From NCBI GenBank assembly GCA_029961685.1, contig JARWKL010000015.1, positions 13,824,801-13,888,800 of the forward strand: DNA of 64,000 nucleotides. The letters are read 5' to 3'. A program made the position numbers and the translations under genes. Under the pieces are notes generated by a model, which made no database searches, was not told the origin of the DNA, and saw only the letters and a program-made list of their open reading frames with translations. How positions within the stretch are numbered: the stretch's first letter is position 1; each line of letters starts with the position of its first letter. Of the stretch, positions 39,823-54,900 are shown piece after piece. The DNA is from Aristolochia californica (Eukaryota > Streptophyta > Magnoliopsida > Piperales > Aristolochiaceae).

Positions 39823-42458
39823 CGTGGAACTTTTAACTAAGTGTTGACTCCCAAAGCATAAGTCATTTCTAACAAAAATTATGGCGGTTAAACATCATTA
39901 ATCGATCAAAACCTTTACGATGATCTATGATTGTTAGGTCTGCTTTTTATAAATGGGCAAAAAGCGGGTTGTTTGGCTCGAGTGAATATCCCACCGCATG
40001 TTTACTTGAGAATTAAATTTTTTCTACTCCTTGTAAATTTTGGTTCATTAGTTATTTGCATCTTAAACATGTTTCAGGCATGCATATTCATATTTAAAAT
40101 AATTTTGGATCAATTAGAAATCTCTTTCTTATAAAATTCCAAGCTATTGTGGGGTTGTACAAGTATAATTTCCCAAACATGGATAACAAAACTTTGGTGT
40201 TCATTTTTTAGTGCGTGAAAAAAATTTCTTCACTTACTTTTATTATAGTTTTCACTTTTTTGCACATATAAACTCTTAATTTTCATTTCGTTGAGATGTA
40301 TTTGCCTTATCTTTTCGTTTGCGAGAAAATAGGGAGAGTGAAAACTCAAATTTGGATTTGAAAAATATTGAACATCCATAATGGAAATGCACAAATGTAG
40401 AGAGATATATTTCCAAAAAGTATTTGTGATTTTTAAGGATTGTAAACTCTTTTAGTTTTTTTATATAAGGTTTTGCAATCATCGGAAAAGGGGGGCGAGG
40501 GATTTTTAACTAAGTGTTGACTCCCAAACCATAAGTCATTTCTAAAAATATTATAGCCGTTACGTATCATTAATCGATCAAAACCTTTATGATGATCTAT
40601 GAAAGTTAGGTCAACTTTTTTTAAAAGGGCAAAAAGTGCGTTGTTTGGCTCAGGTGAATATCCACCGCTCGTTAACTTGAGACCTTAATATTTTCTAGTC
40701 CTTAAAATTTTCGTATCATTTGGTCTTTTGCATCTTCAACATGTTTCGGGCATGCATATCCTTATTTAAAATCTATTAGAAATCAGTTTCTTATAAAATT
40801 CAAAGCTATTAGGGGGTAGTTCTTGAGGAATTTCGGAAACATGGATAACAAAACTTTGGTGTTCATTTTTAGAGAGTGAAAAAATTTTATTGACTTATAT
40901 TTATTAGAGTTTTCAATTTTTTTCACACAGAAAATCTAAATTTTTTCATTTAAGATCTATTTGCCTTATCTTTTCGTTTGCGAGAAAAAAAGGGACAATG
41001 GAAACTCAAGTTTGGTTTTGAAAAAAAATTGAACATCCAAAAAGGACACGCACAAATACAGAGAGAGATAATTCTAAAAAGCATCTGTGATTTTTAGGGA
41101 TTGTAAACACTTTTAGTTTTTTAAATATCAGGTTCTGCAATCATTAGAAAAGGGGAGGCTAGGAATTTTTATCTAAGTGTTGACTCCCAAATCATAAGTC
41201 ATTTCTAACAAAAATTATAGCCGATACGCATTATTAATCTATCAAAAACTTTACGATGATCTATGATTGTTAGGTCAGATTTTTGTAAATGGGAAAGAAG
41301 TGGGTTTTTTGGCTCGAGTGAATATCCCACCGCACGTTAACTTGAGAAATTAATTTTTTGTACTCGAAAATTTTGATCATTAGGTCATTTGCATCTTCAA
41401 CATGTTTGAGGCATGCATATCCACATTTAAATCATGCTAGGATCAACTAGAAATCACTTTCTTATGCAATTCTAAGCTATTAGGGGGTTGTACTAGTGGA
41501 ATTATTCAAACATGGATAACAAAACTTTTGTGTTCATTTTTAGAGAGTGAAAAAAAATTTCTTCACATACATTTATTGTAGTTTCCAATTTTTTTCACAC
41601 ATATACTCTAAAATTTTCATTTCGTTGTGATCTATTTGCCTTGTGTTTTCATTTACAAGACAAAAGGGAGAGTGAAAACTCAAGTTTGAATTTAAAAAAA
41701 AACTGAACATCCAAAATGGAAACGCTCAAAGGTAGAGATAGATAATTCCAAAAGGTATCTGTGATTTTTAGGGATTGTAAACTCTTTAAGTTTTTTATAT
41801 ATAAGGTTTTGCAATCATTAGAAAATGGGGGACGAGGAATTTATATTTGAGTTTTGTCTCCCAAACCATAAGTCATTTCTAACAAAAATTATTGCCATTA
41901 CGCATCATTAATCGATCAAAAACTTTACGATGATTTATGATTGTTTGGTCAGCTTTTTGTTGAAGGGCAAAAAGTGGGTTGTTTGGCCTGAGTGTATATC
42001 CCATCGCACGTTAACTTGAGAACTTAACTTTTCCTACTCCTTGAAATTTTTGGATCATTAGGTCATTTGCATCTTCAACTTGTTTCAGGCATGCATTTCC
42101 AAATTTAAAACATGTTAGGATCAATTAGAAATCACTTTCTTATGAAATTCCAAGCTATTAGGGGGTTGACCTAGTGGAATTTCTCAAACATGGATAACAA
42201 AAAACTTCTGTGTTCATTTTTAGTGTGTGTAATTTTTTTCTTCACTTGCATTTATTATAGTTTTTAATTTTTTGCACACATATACTCTAAAATTTTCATT
42301 TCGCTGTGATCTATTTGCCTTATCTTTTTGTTTGCAAGATAAAAGGAAGAGTGAAAACTCAAGTTTGGATTTGAATAAAAATATAACATAAAAAATGGAA
42401 ACGTAGAAATGCAGAGAGAGATAATTCCAAAAAAGATCTGTATTTTGAGGGATTATAA

Positions 42459-42463
<5 letters not shown>

Positions 42464-42504
<41 letters not shown>
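42464..42504. repeat. AT dinucleotide microsatellite, about 41 bp
   Basis: An uninterrupted alternating AT run that replaces the usual TTAGTTTTTTATATATTAGG segment of the unit. It was evidently expanded from the short ATATAT already present there. Confidence 0.95.
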
Positions 42505-42507
<3 letters not shown>

Positions 42508-45500
42508 GTTTTGCAATTATCGAAAAAGAGGGTTGCGAGGGATTTTTAACTAAGTGTTGACTCCCAAACCATAAGTCATTTCTAAAAAAACTTATAGCCA
42601 TTACGCATCATTAATAGATGAAAACCTTTAAGATGATCTATGATTGTTAGGTCAACTTTTTGTAAATGGGCAAAAAGTTGGTTGTTTGGCTCTGGTGAAT
42701 ATTCCACCGCACGTTAACATGAGGTTTTAATTTTTTCTACTACTTGAATTTTTTGGATCATTAGGTCATTTGCACCTTCAACATGTTTTAGGCATGCATA
42801 TACATATTTAAAACAAGTTAGGATCAATTATAAATCTATTTCTTACAAAAATTGAAGCTATTAGGGGGTTTTACTAGTGGAATTTCGCAAACACTAATAA
42901 CAAATCTTAGGTGTTCATTTTTAGTGTTTTTTCTTGACTTACATTTATTCTAGTTTTCTAGTTTTCTATTTTTTTCACACATAAACTCCAAAAATTTCAT
43001 TTCGTTGTGATCTATTTGCCTTATCTTTTTGTTTGCAAGAAAAATGGGGAGTGAAACCTCAAGTTTGGATTTGAAAAAAAATTGAAGATCCAAAATGGAA
43101 TCGCAAAAATATAGAGAGAGATAATTCCATAAAGTATCTATGATTTTTAGGGCCTGAAAAAACTTTAAGTTTATTATATATTAGGTTTTGCAATCATTGA
43201 AAAAGGGGGGGCAAATGATTTTTAACTGAGTGTTGACTCTGAAACCATAAGTCATTTCTATAAAAAATAGTAGCTGTTACGCATCATTAATCGATCAAAA
43301 CCTTTACGATGATCTGTGATTGTTAGGTCAGTTTTTTGTAAATGGGAAAAAATTGGGTTGTTTGGCTTGGGTGAATATCCCACCGCACGTTCACTTGAGA
43401 ATTTAATTTATTCTACTCCATGCAATTTTTGGATCATTAGGTCATTTGCCTCTTTAACATGTTACAGGCATCCATATCCATATTTAAAACATGTTAGGAT
43501 CAATTAGAAATCTCTTTCTTATAAAATTCCAAGCTATTTGGGGGTTGTACTAGTAGAATTTCCCAAATATGGATAACAAAACTTTGGTGTTTAGTTTTAG
43601 AGCGTGAAAAGTTTTTCTTCACATTACATTTTTTATAGTTTTCAATTTTTTGCACACATAAACTAAAATTTTCATTTCGTTGTGATCTATTTGCCTTATC
43701 TTTTTGTTTGTGAGAAAAAAAGGGAGAGTGAAAACTCAAGTTTGGATTTGAAACAAAAATTGAACCTCCAAAATGGAAATGCGCAAATGCAGAGTAATTA
43801 TGGCCGTTACACATCTTTGATCGATCAAAAAATTTACGATGATCTATGATTGTTAGGTCAGCTTTTTGTAAATGGGAAAAAAGTGGGTTGTTTTACTCGG
43901 CTGAATATCCCACCGCATGTTAACTTGAGAAATCTCTTTGATTAGGTTATTTGCATCTTCAACATGTTTCAGGCATGCATATTCATATTTAAAACATGTT
44001 TGGATGAATTAGAAATCTCTTTCTTATAAAATTCCATGATAATAGGGGGTAGTACAAGTGTAATTTCCCAAGCATGGATAAAAAAACTTTAGTGTTCATT
44101 TTTTAGTGCGTGAAGTTTTTTTCTTCTCTTGCATTTATTATAGTATTCAATTTTTTTCGCACATAAACTCTAAAATTTTCATTTCGTTGTCATCTATTTG
44201 CCTTATCTTTTCATTTGCGAGAAAAAAATGGAGAGTTAAAACACAAGTTTGGATTTGAAAATAGTTGAACATCCAAAATGGAAACGCACAAATGCTCATA
44301 AAGATAATTCCAAAAACTATGTGTGATTTTTTGGGATTGTAAACTCTTTTAGTTTTTATATATAATGTTTTGCAATAATGGAAAAGGGAGGGCGAGGGAT
44401 ATTTAACTGAGTGTTGACTCCCAAACCATAAGTCATTTCTAAAAAACATTATAGCCATTACGCATCATTAATTGACCAAAGCCATTCTGATGATCTATGA
44501 TTGTTTGGTCAGCTTTATGTAAATGGGCCAAAAGTGGGTTGTTTAGCTCGGGTGAATATCCCACTGCAATTTAACTTGAGAACTTAATTTTTTCTACTCC
44601 TTGAAATTTTTGGATCATTAGGTCATTTGAGTCTTCAACATGTTCCGGGCATACATATCCATATTTAAAATCAATTATAAATCACTTTCTTATAAAATTC
44701 AAGCTATTAATGTAAATCACTTTCATTTTTAGAGCGTGAAAATTTTTAATTTTTTTTCACACACATTTTTTATAGTTTTCAATTTTTGCACACATTAGCT
44801 CTAAAAATTTCACTTTGTTGTGATCTATTTGCTTTATTTTTTCATTTGCGAGAAAAAAGGGAGAGTGAAAACTCAAGTTTGTATTTGAAAAAAAATTGAA
44901 CATCCAAAATGGAAATGCAAAAATGCAGAGAGAGATAATTCCAAAAAGTATATGTGATTTTAATGGATTGAAAACTCTTTTAGTTTTTTTATATATTGGG
45001 CTTTGCAATCATTAGAAAACTAGAGAGGAGGGGGGGGGGGGGGGAAGGGGTGGGGGCGAGGAAATTTTGTCTGATTGTTGACACCCAAACCATAAGTCAT
45101 TTCTAACAAAAATTATAGCCATTCCGATGATCTATGATTGTTTGGTCAGCTTTATGTAAATGGGCAAAAGTGGGTTGTTTAGCTTAGGTGAATATCATAC
45201 TGCAATTTAACTTGAGAACTTAATTTTTTCTACTTCTTGAAATTTTTGGATCATAAGGTTGTTTGCATCTTCAACATGCTCCGGGCATGCATATCCATTT
45301 TTAAAATCAATTAGAAATCACTTTCTTATAAAATTCCAAGCTATTAGGGGGTTGTACTAATGGAATTTTCCAAAACATATATAACAAAACTTTGGTGTTC
45401 ATTTTTAGAGTGTGAAAATTTTTCTTCATGCACATTTGTTATAGTTTTCAATTTTTTGCACACATAAAATCTAAACTTTTCATTTTGTTGTGATCTATTT

Positions 45501-45990
45501 GCCCTATCTTTTCATTTACGAGAAAAAAGGGAGAGAGAAAACTCAAGTTTTGATTTGAAAAAAAATTGAACATCCAAAATGGAAATGAAAAAATGCATAG
45601 AGAGATAATTCCAAAAGGAGATAAGGGGGGGAGGGGGGGGGGGGGGGGGGGAGGCGGAGGGCGAGGGGAGTGGGCGAGAAATTTTTAATCTGAGTGTTGA
45701 CACCTAAACCATAAATCATTTCTAACAAAAATTATAGCAATTACACATCATTATTCTATCAAAACCAATCCGATAATCTATGATTGTTAGGTCAACTTTA
45801 TGTAAATAGGCAAAAAGTGGGTTGTTTTAGTTTTCAATTTATTTCACACATAAACTCTAAAATTTTCATTTCATTGTGTTTAATTTGCCTTATCTTTTCG
45901 TTTACGAGGAAACAAGGGACAGTGAAAATTCAACTTTGGATATTAAAAAAAATTGAACATCCAAAATGAAAATGAACGAATTCAGAGAGA

Positions 45991-48900
45991 GATAATTCCA
46001 AATAGTATCTGTGATTTTTAGGGATTTTAAACACTGTTAGTTTTTTTAAATATTAGGGTATGCAATCATCGAAAAAAGAGGGGAGGGGGGGATTTTTAAC
46101 TGAGGGTTGTCTCCCAAACCCTAAGTCATTTCTAACAAAAATTATAGCCGTTACACATCATTAATCGATCAAAACCTTTACGATGATATATGATTGTTAG
46201 GTCAGCTTTTTATAAATGGGCAAAAAGTGGGTTGTTTGGTTCAGGTGAATATCCCACCGCACGGTCATTTGATATTTTAATTTTTTCTACACCTTGTAAA
46301 ATTTTGGATCATTAGGTAATTTGCATCTTCAATATGTTTCAGGCATGCATATGCAAATTTAAAACATGTTAGGATTAATTTGAAATCACTTTCCTATAAA
46401 ATTCCAAGCTATTACGGGGTTGTACTAGTGGAATTTCCAAAACATGGAAAACAAAACTTTGGTGTTCATTTTTAGTGGGTGAAACATTTTTCTTCATTTA
46501 CATTTATTACAGTTTTCATTTCGTTGTGATCTATTTTCCTTATCTTTTTGTTTGCGAGAAAAAAGGGAGAGTGAAAAGTCAAATTTGGATTTGAAAAAAA
46601 CTTAAACATCCAGAATGGAAAAGCAAAAATGCAGAGAGAGATTAAAATTCAACACTTTTAGTTTTTTATATATAAGGTTTTGCAATCATCGAAAAAGAGG
46701 GGTGAGGGATTTTTAACTGAGTGGTGACTCCAAAACCATAAGTCATTTCTAACAAAAATTATAGGCGTTACGCTTCATTCATTTATCAAACCATTACAAT
46801 GATCTATGATTGTTTGGTCAACTTTTTGTAAATGGGAAAAAAGTTGGTGGTCTGGCTCAGGTGAATATCCCACCGCACGTTAACTTGAGAACTTAATTTT
46901 TTTTCTACTCCTTTAAATTTTTGGATCATTAGGTCATTTGCATCTTCAACATGTTTTGGGCATGCATGTCCATATTTAAGATAAATTAGCAATCACTTTC
47001 TTATAAAATTCCAAGCAATTAGGGGGTTGTACTAGTGGAATTTCCTAAACATGCATAACAAAACTTTGGTGTACATTTTTAGAGCATAAAAAATTTTCTT
47101 CACTTACATTTATTATAGTTTTATAATTTTTGCACACATATACTCTAATATTTTCATTTCGTTGTGATCTATTTTCCTTATCTTTTCATTTGCGAGAAAA
47201 AAAGGGAGAGTGAAAACACAAGTTTGGATATTAAAAAAATTAAACATCCAAATTGGAAACGCTCAAATGCAAAGAGAGATATTTCCAAAAATTATCTGTG
47301 CTTTTAAAGGATTGTAAACACTATTAGTTTTTTATATATTAGGGTTTGCAATCATAGGAAAAGGGGGCCGAGGCATTTTTAACGGAGTGTTGAATCCCAA
47401 ACTATAAGTCATTTCTAACAAAAATTATAGCCGTTACGCATTATTAATCGATCAAAACCTTAACGATGATCAATGATTGTTAGGTCAACTTTTTAAAAAT
47501 GGGTAAAAAGTTGGTTGTTTGGCTCGGGTGAATATCCCACCGCACGTTCATTTGATAATTTAATTTTTTCTGCACCTTGAAAAGTTTGGATCATTAGGTC
47601 ATTTGCATCTTCAACATGTTTCAGGCATGCATGTGCATATTTGAAACATGTTGGGATCAATTTGAAATCACTTTCCTATAAAATTCCATGTTATTAAGGG
47701 GTTGTACATGTGGAATTTCCAAAACATGAAAAACAAAACTTTCGTGTTCATTTTTAGTGGGTGAAACATTTTTCTTCATTTACATTTATTACAGTTTTCA
47801 TTTGTTTGCACACAAAAGCTCTAAAATTTTCATTTTGTTGTGATCTACTTTCCTTATCTTTTCGTTTGCGAGAAAAAAGGGAGAGTGAAAAGTCAAGTTT
47901 GGATTTGAAAAAAAAATTAAACATCCGGAATGGAAAAGTAAAAATGCAGAGAGAGATTAAAATTAAACTCTTTTAGTTTTTTATATATAAGGTTTTTCAA
48001 TCATCGAAAAAGGGGGCGAGGAATTTTTAACTGAGTGGTGACTCCAAAATCATAATTCATTTCTAACAAAAATTATAGCCGTTACTCTTCATTAATTTAT
48101 CAAACCATTACGATGATCTATGATTGTTTGTTCAGATTTTTGTAAATGGGAAAAAAGTTGGTTGTTTGGCTCAGGTGAATATCCCACAACACGTTAACTT
48201 GAAGACTTAATTTTTTCTACTCCTTTAAATTTTTGGGTCATTTGCATCTCCAACAAGTTTTGGGCATGCATATCCATATTTGAAATCAATTAGCAATCAC
48301 TTTCTTATAAAATTCCAAGCAATTAGGGGGTTGTACGAGTGGAATTTCCTATACATGGATAACAAAACTTTGGTGTACATTTTTAGAGCGTAAAAAATTT
48401 TCTTCACTTACATTTATTATATTTTTATAATTTTTGCACACAAAAACTCTAATATTTTCACTTCTTTGTGATCTATTTTCCTTCTCTTTTCATTTGCGAG
48501 AAAAAAAGGGAGAGTGAAAATCTTTAATCGATCAAAACCATTTCGATGATCTGTGATTGTTAGGTCAGCTTTATGTAAATGGGCAAAAAGTGAGTTGTTT
48601 GGCTCGGGTGAATATCCAGCAGCAATTTAACTTGAGAACTTAATTTTTTCTACTCCTTGAAAATTTTGGATCATAAAATCATTTGCATCTTCATCATGTG
48701 TCGGGCATGCATATCCATATTTAAAATCAATTAAAATTCACTTTCTTTTAAAATTCCAAGCTATTAGGGGGTTATACTAGTGGAATTTCATAAACATGGA
48801 TAGCAAACTTTGGTGTTCATTTTTAGAGCGTAAAACGTTTTCCTTCACTTACATTTAATATAGTTTTCAAATTTTTTCACACTTAAACCCTAAAATTTTC

Positions 48901-51900
48901 ATTTGGATGTGTTCTATTTGCCTTATCTTTTCATTTGCGAGAAAAAAGGGAGAGTGAAAACCCAAGTTTGGATATAAAAAAAATTGAACATCCACAATGG
49001 AAATGCACAAATGCAGAGAGAGATAATTCCAAAAATTATCTGTGATTTTACGGGATTGTAAACACTATTAGTTTTTTATATATTTGGGTATGCAATCAAC
49101 GGAAAAGGGGTGGGCCGAGGAATTTTTAACTGAGTGTTGACTCCTAAATCATAAGTCATTTCTAACAAAAATTATAGCTGTTACACATCATTAATCGATC
49201 AAAACCTTTATGATGATCTATGATTGTTAGGTCAGCTTATTGTGAATGGGCAAAAAGTGGGTTGTTTGGCTTGGGTGAATTTCCCACCACACGTTCATTT
49301 GAGAATTTAATTTTTTTCTACACATTGAAAATTTTGGATAATTAGGTCATGTGCATCTTCAACATGTTTTAGTCATGCATATCCATATTAAAACATGTTA
49401 AGTTCTATTAGAAATCTCTTTCTTATAAAATTCCAAGTGATTAGGGGGTTGTATTAGTGGAATTTCCCAAACATGGATAACAAAACTTTGGTGTTCATTT
49501 TTAGTGTGTGAAATTTTTTTCTTCACTTACAGTGATTATAGTTTTCAATTTTTTTCACACATAAACTCTTAAATTTTCATTTCGTTGTGATCTATTTGCC
49601 TTATCTTTTCGTTTGCGAGAAAAAAGGTAGAGTGAAAACTCAAGTTTGGATTTGAAAAAAAATTAAACATCTAGAACAGAAAATCACAAATATAGAGAGT
49701 GATAATTCCAAAAGAAACTTTAATTTTTAGGGATTCTAAAATCTTTTAGTTTTTTTTATATAAGGTTATGCAATCATTGGAAAAGAGGGGTCAGGGATAT
49801 TTAACTGAGTGTTGACTCCCAAACCATAAGTCATTTCCAACAAAAAAATATAGCCGTTATGCTTCAGTAATTGAACAAAACCATTGATTTATGATTGTTA
49901 GGTCAGTTTTTTGTAAATTGGAAAAAAATTGGTTGTTTGGCTCGGGTGAATATCCCACTGCACGTTAACTTGAGAAGTTAATTTTTTCTACACCTTTAAA
50001 TTTTTGGAACATTAGGTCATTTGCATCTTGAACATGTTTCGGGCATGCATATACATATTTAAAATCTATTAAAAATCAATTTCTTATAAACTTCCAAGCT
50101 ATTAGGGGGTTGTACTAGTGGAATTTCCTAAACATGGACAACAAAACTTTGGTGTACATTTTTAGAGCGTAAAAGTTTTACTTCACTTACATTTATTATT
50201 GTTTTCAAATTTTAGCACACATAGACTCTAAAATTTTCATTTCGTTGTGATCTATTTCCCTTATCTTTTCATTTGCGGGAAAAAAGGGAGAGAAAAAACA
50301 CAAGTTTGGATATTAAAAAAAATTGAACATCCAAAATGGAAACACTCAAAAGCAGAGAGAGATAATTCCAAAAAGTATCTGTGATTTTTAGGGATTGTAA
50401 AAACTATTAGTTTTTTATATATTAGGGTTTGCAATCATAGGAAAAGGGCGGCGAGGCATTTTTAACTGAGTGTTGACTCCCAAACTATATGTCATTTTTG
50501 ACAAAAATTATAACCGTTACACATCATTAATCGATCAAAACCATTCCGATGATCTATGATTGTTTGGTCAGCTTTATGTAAATGGGCCAAAAGTGGGTTG
50601 TTTAGCTCGGGTGAATATCCCACCGCAATTTAACGTGAGAACTTAATTTTTTCTACTCGAAATTTTTGGATCATAAGGTCATTTGCATCTTCAACATGTT
50701 CCAGGCATGCATATCCATATTTAAAACATGTTAGTATAAATTAGAAATATCTTTCTTATAAAATTCCAAGTTGTTAGGGGGTTGTACTAGTGGAATTTCT
50801 AAAACAATGATAAGAAAACTTTGGTGTTCCTTTTTAGTGCATGAAAATGTTTTCTTCACCTGAATTTGTTTTTTTTTTAATTTTTTTTGCTCATAAACTC
50901 TAAAATTTTCATTTCGTTGTGATCTAATTGCCTTATCATTTCGTTTGCGAGAAATAAAGGTAGAGAGAAAACTCAAGTTTGGATTTGAAAAAAAATTGAA
51001 CATAAAAAATGGAAATGCACAAATGTTGTGAGAGATAATTCCAAAATGTACCTGTGATTTTTAGGGATTGTAAACTCTTTTAGTTTTTTATATATAATGT
51101 TTTGTAATCATCGAAAAAGGAGGGACTAGGGATATTTAACTGAGTTTTGACTCCCGAACCACAAGGAATTTCTAACATAAATTATAGCCGTTATGCATCA
51201 TTAATCAATCAAAACCATTCTGATGATCTATGATTGTTAGGCCAGCTTTATGTAAATGGGCAAAAAGTGGGTTATTTGGCTCGGGTGAATATCCCACCGC
51301 AATTTAACTCTAGAACTTAATTTTTTCTACTCGAAAATTTTGGATCATAAGGTCATTTGCATCTTCAACATGTTTTGGGCGTGCATATCAATATTTAAAA
51401 TCAATTATAAATCACTTTCGTTTAAAATTCCAAGCTATTAGGGGGTTGTAGTAGTGGAATTTCCTACACATGGATAGCAAAACTTTGGTGTTCATTTTTA
51501 GAGCATAAACGTTTTTTCTTCACTTACATTTAACATAGTTTTCATTTTTTTTCACACATAAACTCTAAAATTTTCTTTTCGTTATGTTTTATTTGCCTTA
51601 TCTTTTCGTTTGCGAGAAAAAAAAGAGAGTGAAAACTCAAGTTTGAATATTAAAAAAAATTGAATATCCATAATGGAAACGCTCAAATGCTGAGAGAGAT
51701 AATTCCAAAAAGTATATGTAATTTTTAGGGATTGTAAACACTATTAGTTTTTTATATATTAGGGTATGCAATCATCAGAAAAGGGGAGGTAAGGAATTTT
51801 GAACTGAGTGTTGACTCCCAAACCGTAAATCATTTCTAACAAAAATTATAACCGTTACACATCGTTAATGGATGAAACCCTTTACAATGATCTCTGATTG

Positions 51901-54900
51901 TTAGGTTAGCTTTTTGTAAATGGGTAAAAAGTGGGTTGTTTGGTTCAGTTGAATATCCCACCGCACTTTAGTTCGAGAATTTAATTTTTTCTACTCCTTG
52001 AAAAGTTTTGATGTTTAGGTCATTTGCATCTTCAACATGTTTCATGCATGCATATCCATATTTAAAACATGTTAGGATCAATTTGAAATTTCTTTCCTAT
52101 AAAATTCCAAATTATTAAGGGGTTGTACTAGTGGAATTTCCCAAACATGGAAAAAAAAACTTTGGTCTTCATTTTAAGTGCATGAAACATTTTTCCTCAT
52201 TGACATTTATTATAGTTTTAATTTTTTTGCACACAAAAACTCTAAAATTTTCATTTTGTTGTGATCTATTTGCCTTTTCTTTTCGTTTGTGATAAAAAAG
52301 GGAGAGTGAAAAGTCAAGTTTGGATTTGAAGAAAAATTAAACATCCAGAATGGAAAAGCACAAATGCAGAGGGAGAAAATTCCAAAAAGTATCTGTGATT
52401 TTTAAGGATTGTAAACTCTTTTAGTTTTTTATATATAAGATTTTGCAATCATCGAAAAACAGGGGTGAGGGATTTTTAACTGAGTGTTGACACCCAAACC
52501 ATAAGTCATTTTTAACAAAAATTATTGTCGTTACGCTTCATCAATCGATCAAAACCATTACGATGATCTATGTTTGTTTGGTCAGCTTTTTGTAAATGGG
52601 CAAAAAAGTTGGCTGTTTGGCATGGGTGAATATCCCACCACACGTTAAATTGAGAACTTAATTTTTCTACCCCTTGAAATTTTAGGATCATTAGGTCATT
52701 TGCATCTTCAACATGTTTCGTGCAGCCATATCCTTATTTAAAATCAATTAGAAATCACATTCTTATAAAATTCCAAGCTATTAGGGGGTTGTACAGGTGG
52801 AATTTCCTAAACATGGATAACAAAACTTTGTTGTACTTTGTTTGAGCGTAAAAAAAATTTCTTCACTTAGATTTATTATAGTTTTCAAATTTTTGTACAC
52901 ACAAACTCTAAAATTTTCATTTCGTTGTGATCTATTTGCCTTATCTTTTCATTTGAGAGAAAAATAGGGAGAGTGAAAACACAAGTTTGGATATTAAAAA
53001 AAATTGAACATCCACAATGGAAATGCACAAATGCAGAGAGAGATAATTCCAAAAAGTATTTGTGATTTTCGGGGATTGTAAACACTATTAGTTTTTTATA
53101 TATTAGGGTAAGCAATCATTGGAAAAGGGGGGGCGAGGAATTTTTAACTGAGTGTTGACTCCCAAACCATAAGTCATTTCTAACAAAGTTATAGCCCTTA
53201 CACATCATTAATCGATCAAAACCTTTATGATGATCTATGATTGTTAGGTCAGCTTTTTGTAATTGGGAAAAAAGTGGATTGTTTGGCTCGGGTGAATATC
53301 CCACTGCACATTCATTTGAGAATTTAATTTTTTCTACTCCTTGAAAATTTTGGATAATTAGGTCATTTGCATCTTCAACATGTTTCAGGCATGCATATGC
53401 ATATTTAAAACATGTTAGGATCAATTTGAAATCTCTTTCCTATAAAATTCCAAGCTACTAAGAGGTTGTACTAGTGGAATTTTTAAAATATGGAAAACAA
53501 AACTTTGATGTTCATTTTTAGTGTGTGAAACATTTTTATTCATTTACATTTACTATAGTTTTGGTTTTTTTGCACACAAAAACTCATAATTTTACATTTC
53601 GTTGTGATCTATTTGCCTTATCTTTTCGTTTGCGAGAAAAAAGGAGAGTGAAAAGTCAAGTTTGGATTTGAAAAAAAAATTACACATCCAGAATGGAAAA
53701 ACACAAATGCAGAGAGAGATAAATCCAAAAGTATCTTTGATTTTTAGGGATTGTAAACTCTTTTAGTTTTTTATATATAAGGTTTTACAATCATCAGAAA
53801 AGGGGGGGGGGGGAGGGATTTTTAACTGGTGTTGACTCCAAAATCTTAAGTCATTTCAAACAAAAATTATAGCTGTTATGCTTCTTTAATCGATCAAAAC
53901 CATTACGATGATCTATGATTGTTTGGTCAGCTCTTTGTAAATGGGCAAAAAGTTGGTTGGTTGGCTCAGGTGAATATCCCACTGCACGTTAAATTGAGTA
54001 CTTAATTTTTTCTACTCCTTTAAAGTTTTGGAACATTAGGCCATTTGCACCTTCAACATGTTTTGGACATGCATATCCATATTTAAAATCAATTAGCAAT
54101 CACTTTCTTATAAAATTCACAGTTATTAGGGTGTTGTACTAGGGTAATTTCCTAAACACGGAAAAGAAAACTTTATTGTCAAAATTATTCTTCACTTCCA
54201 TTCATTATATTTTTCAAATTTTTGTACACATAAACTCTTTTCATATCGTTGCCTTATCTTTTCATTTGCTAGAAAAAAGGGAGAGTGAAAACTCAAGTTT
54301 GGATTTGAAAAAAAATTGAACATCGAAAATGGAAACGTACAAATGCAGACAGAGATAATTCCAAAAGGTATATGTGATTTTTATGGACTGTAAACTCTTT
54401 TAGTTTTTTATATATTAGGTTTGCAATCTTTAGAAAATCGGGGGCGAGGAATTTTTATCTGAGTGTTGACTCCCAAACCAAAAGTCATTTCTTACAAAAA
54501 TTATAGCCATTGCGCTTCATTAATCGAACAAAAACTTTACGATGATCTATGATTGTTAGGTCAGCATTTTGTAAATGGGCAAAAAGTGAGGTGTTTGGCT
54601 TCAGTGAATATCCCACCGCACATGAACTTGAGAACTTAATTTTTTCTACTCCAAATTTTTTTATCATTAGGTCATTTGCATCTTGAACATGATTAAGGCA
54701 TGCATATCCATATTTAAAACATGTTAGGATCAATTAGAAATCTCTTTCTTATAAAATTCCAAGTTATTAGGGGGTTGTACTAGTGGAATTTCCAAAACAT
54801 GGAAAACAAAACTTTGGTGTTCATTTTTAGTGCGAGAAAATTTTTTCTTCACTTACATTGATTATACTTTTCAAATTTTTCACGCATAAACTCTAAAATT

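Larger units (their letters stand above)
33685..45990. repeat. Satellite array, block 3
   Basis: The satellite resumes at GTTAACTTGAG directly after two telomere-like heptamers, in the same orientation as before. Anchors lie near 34208, 34782, 35295, 35984, 36445 (truncated), 37131, 37797, 38476, 39159, 39845, 40518, 41179, 41856, 42558, 43231, 44421, 45077 and 45694. The first 2.5 kb is unusually rich in shortened units (junctions near 34,340, 34,815, 36,370 and 36,430). This is consistent with extra rearrangement next to the insert. The block also holds the longest pure G run of the window and an AT dinucleotide tract. Confidence 0.95.
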
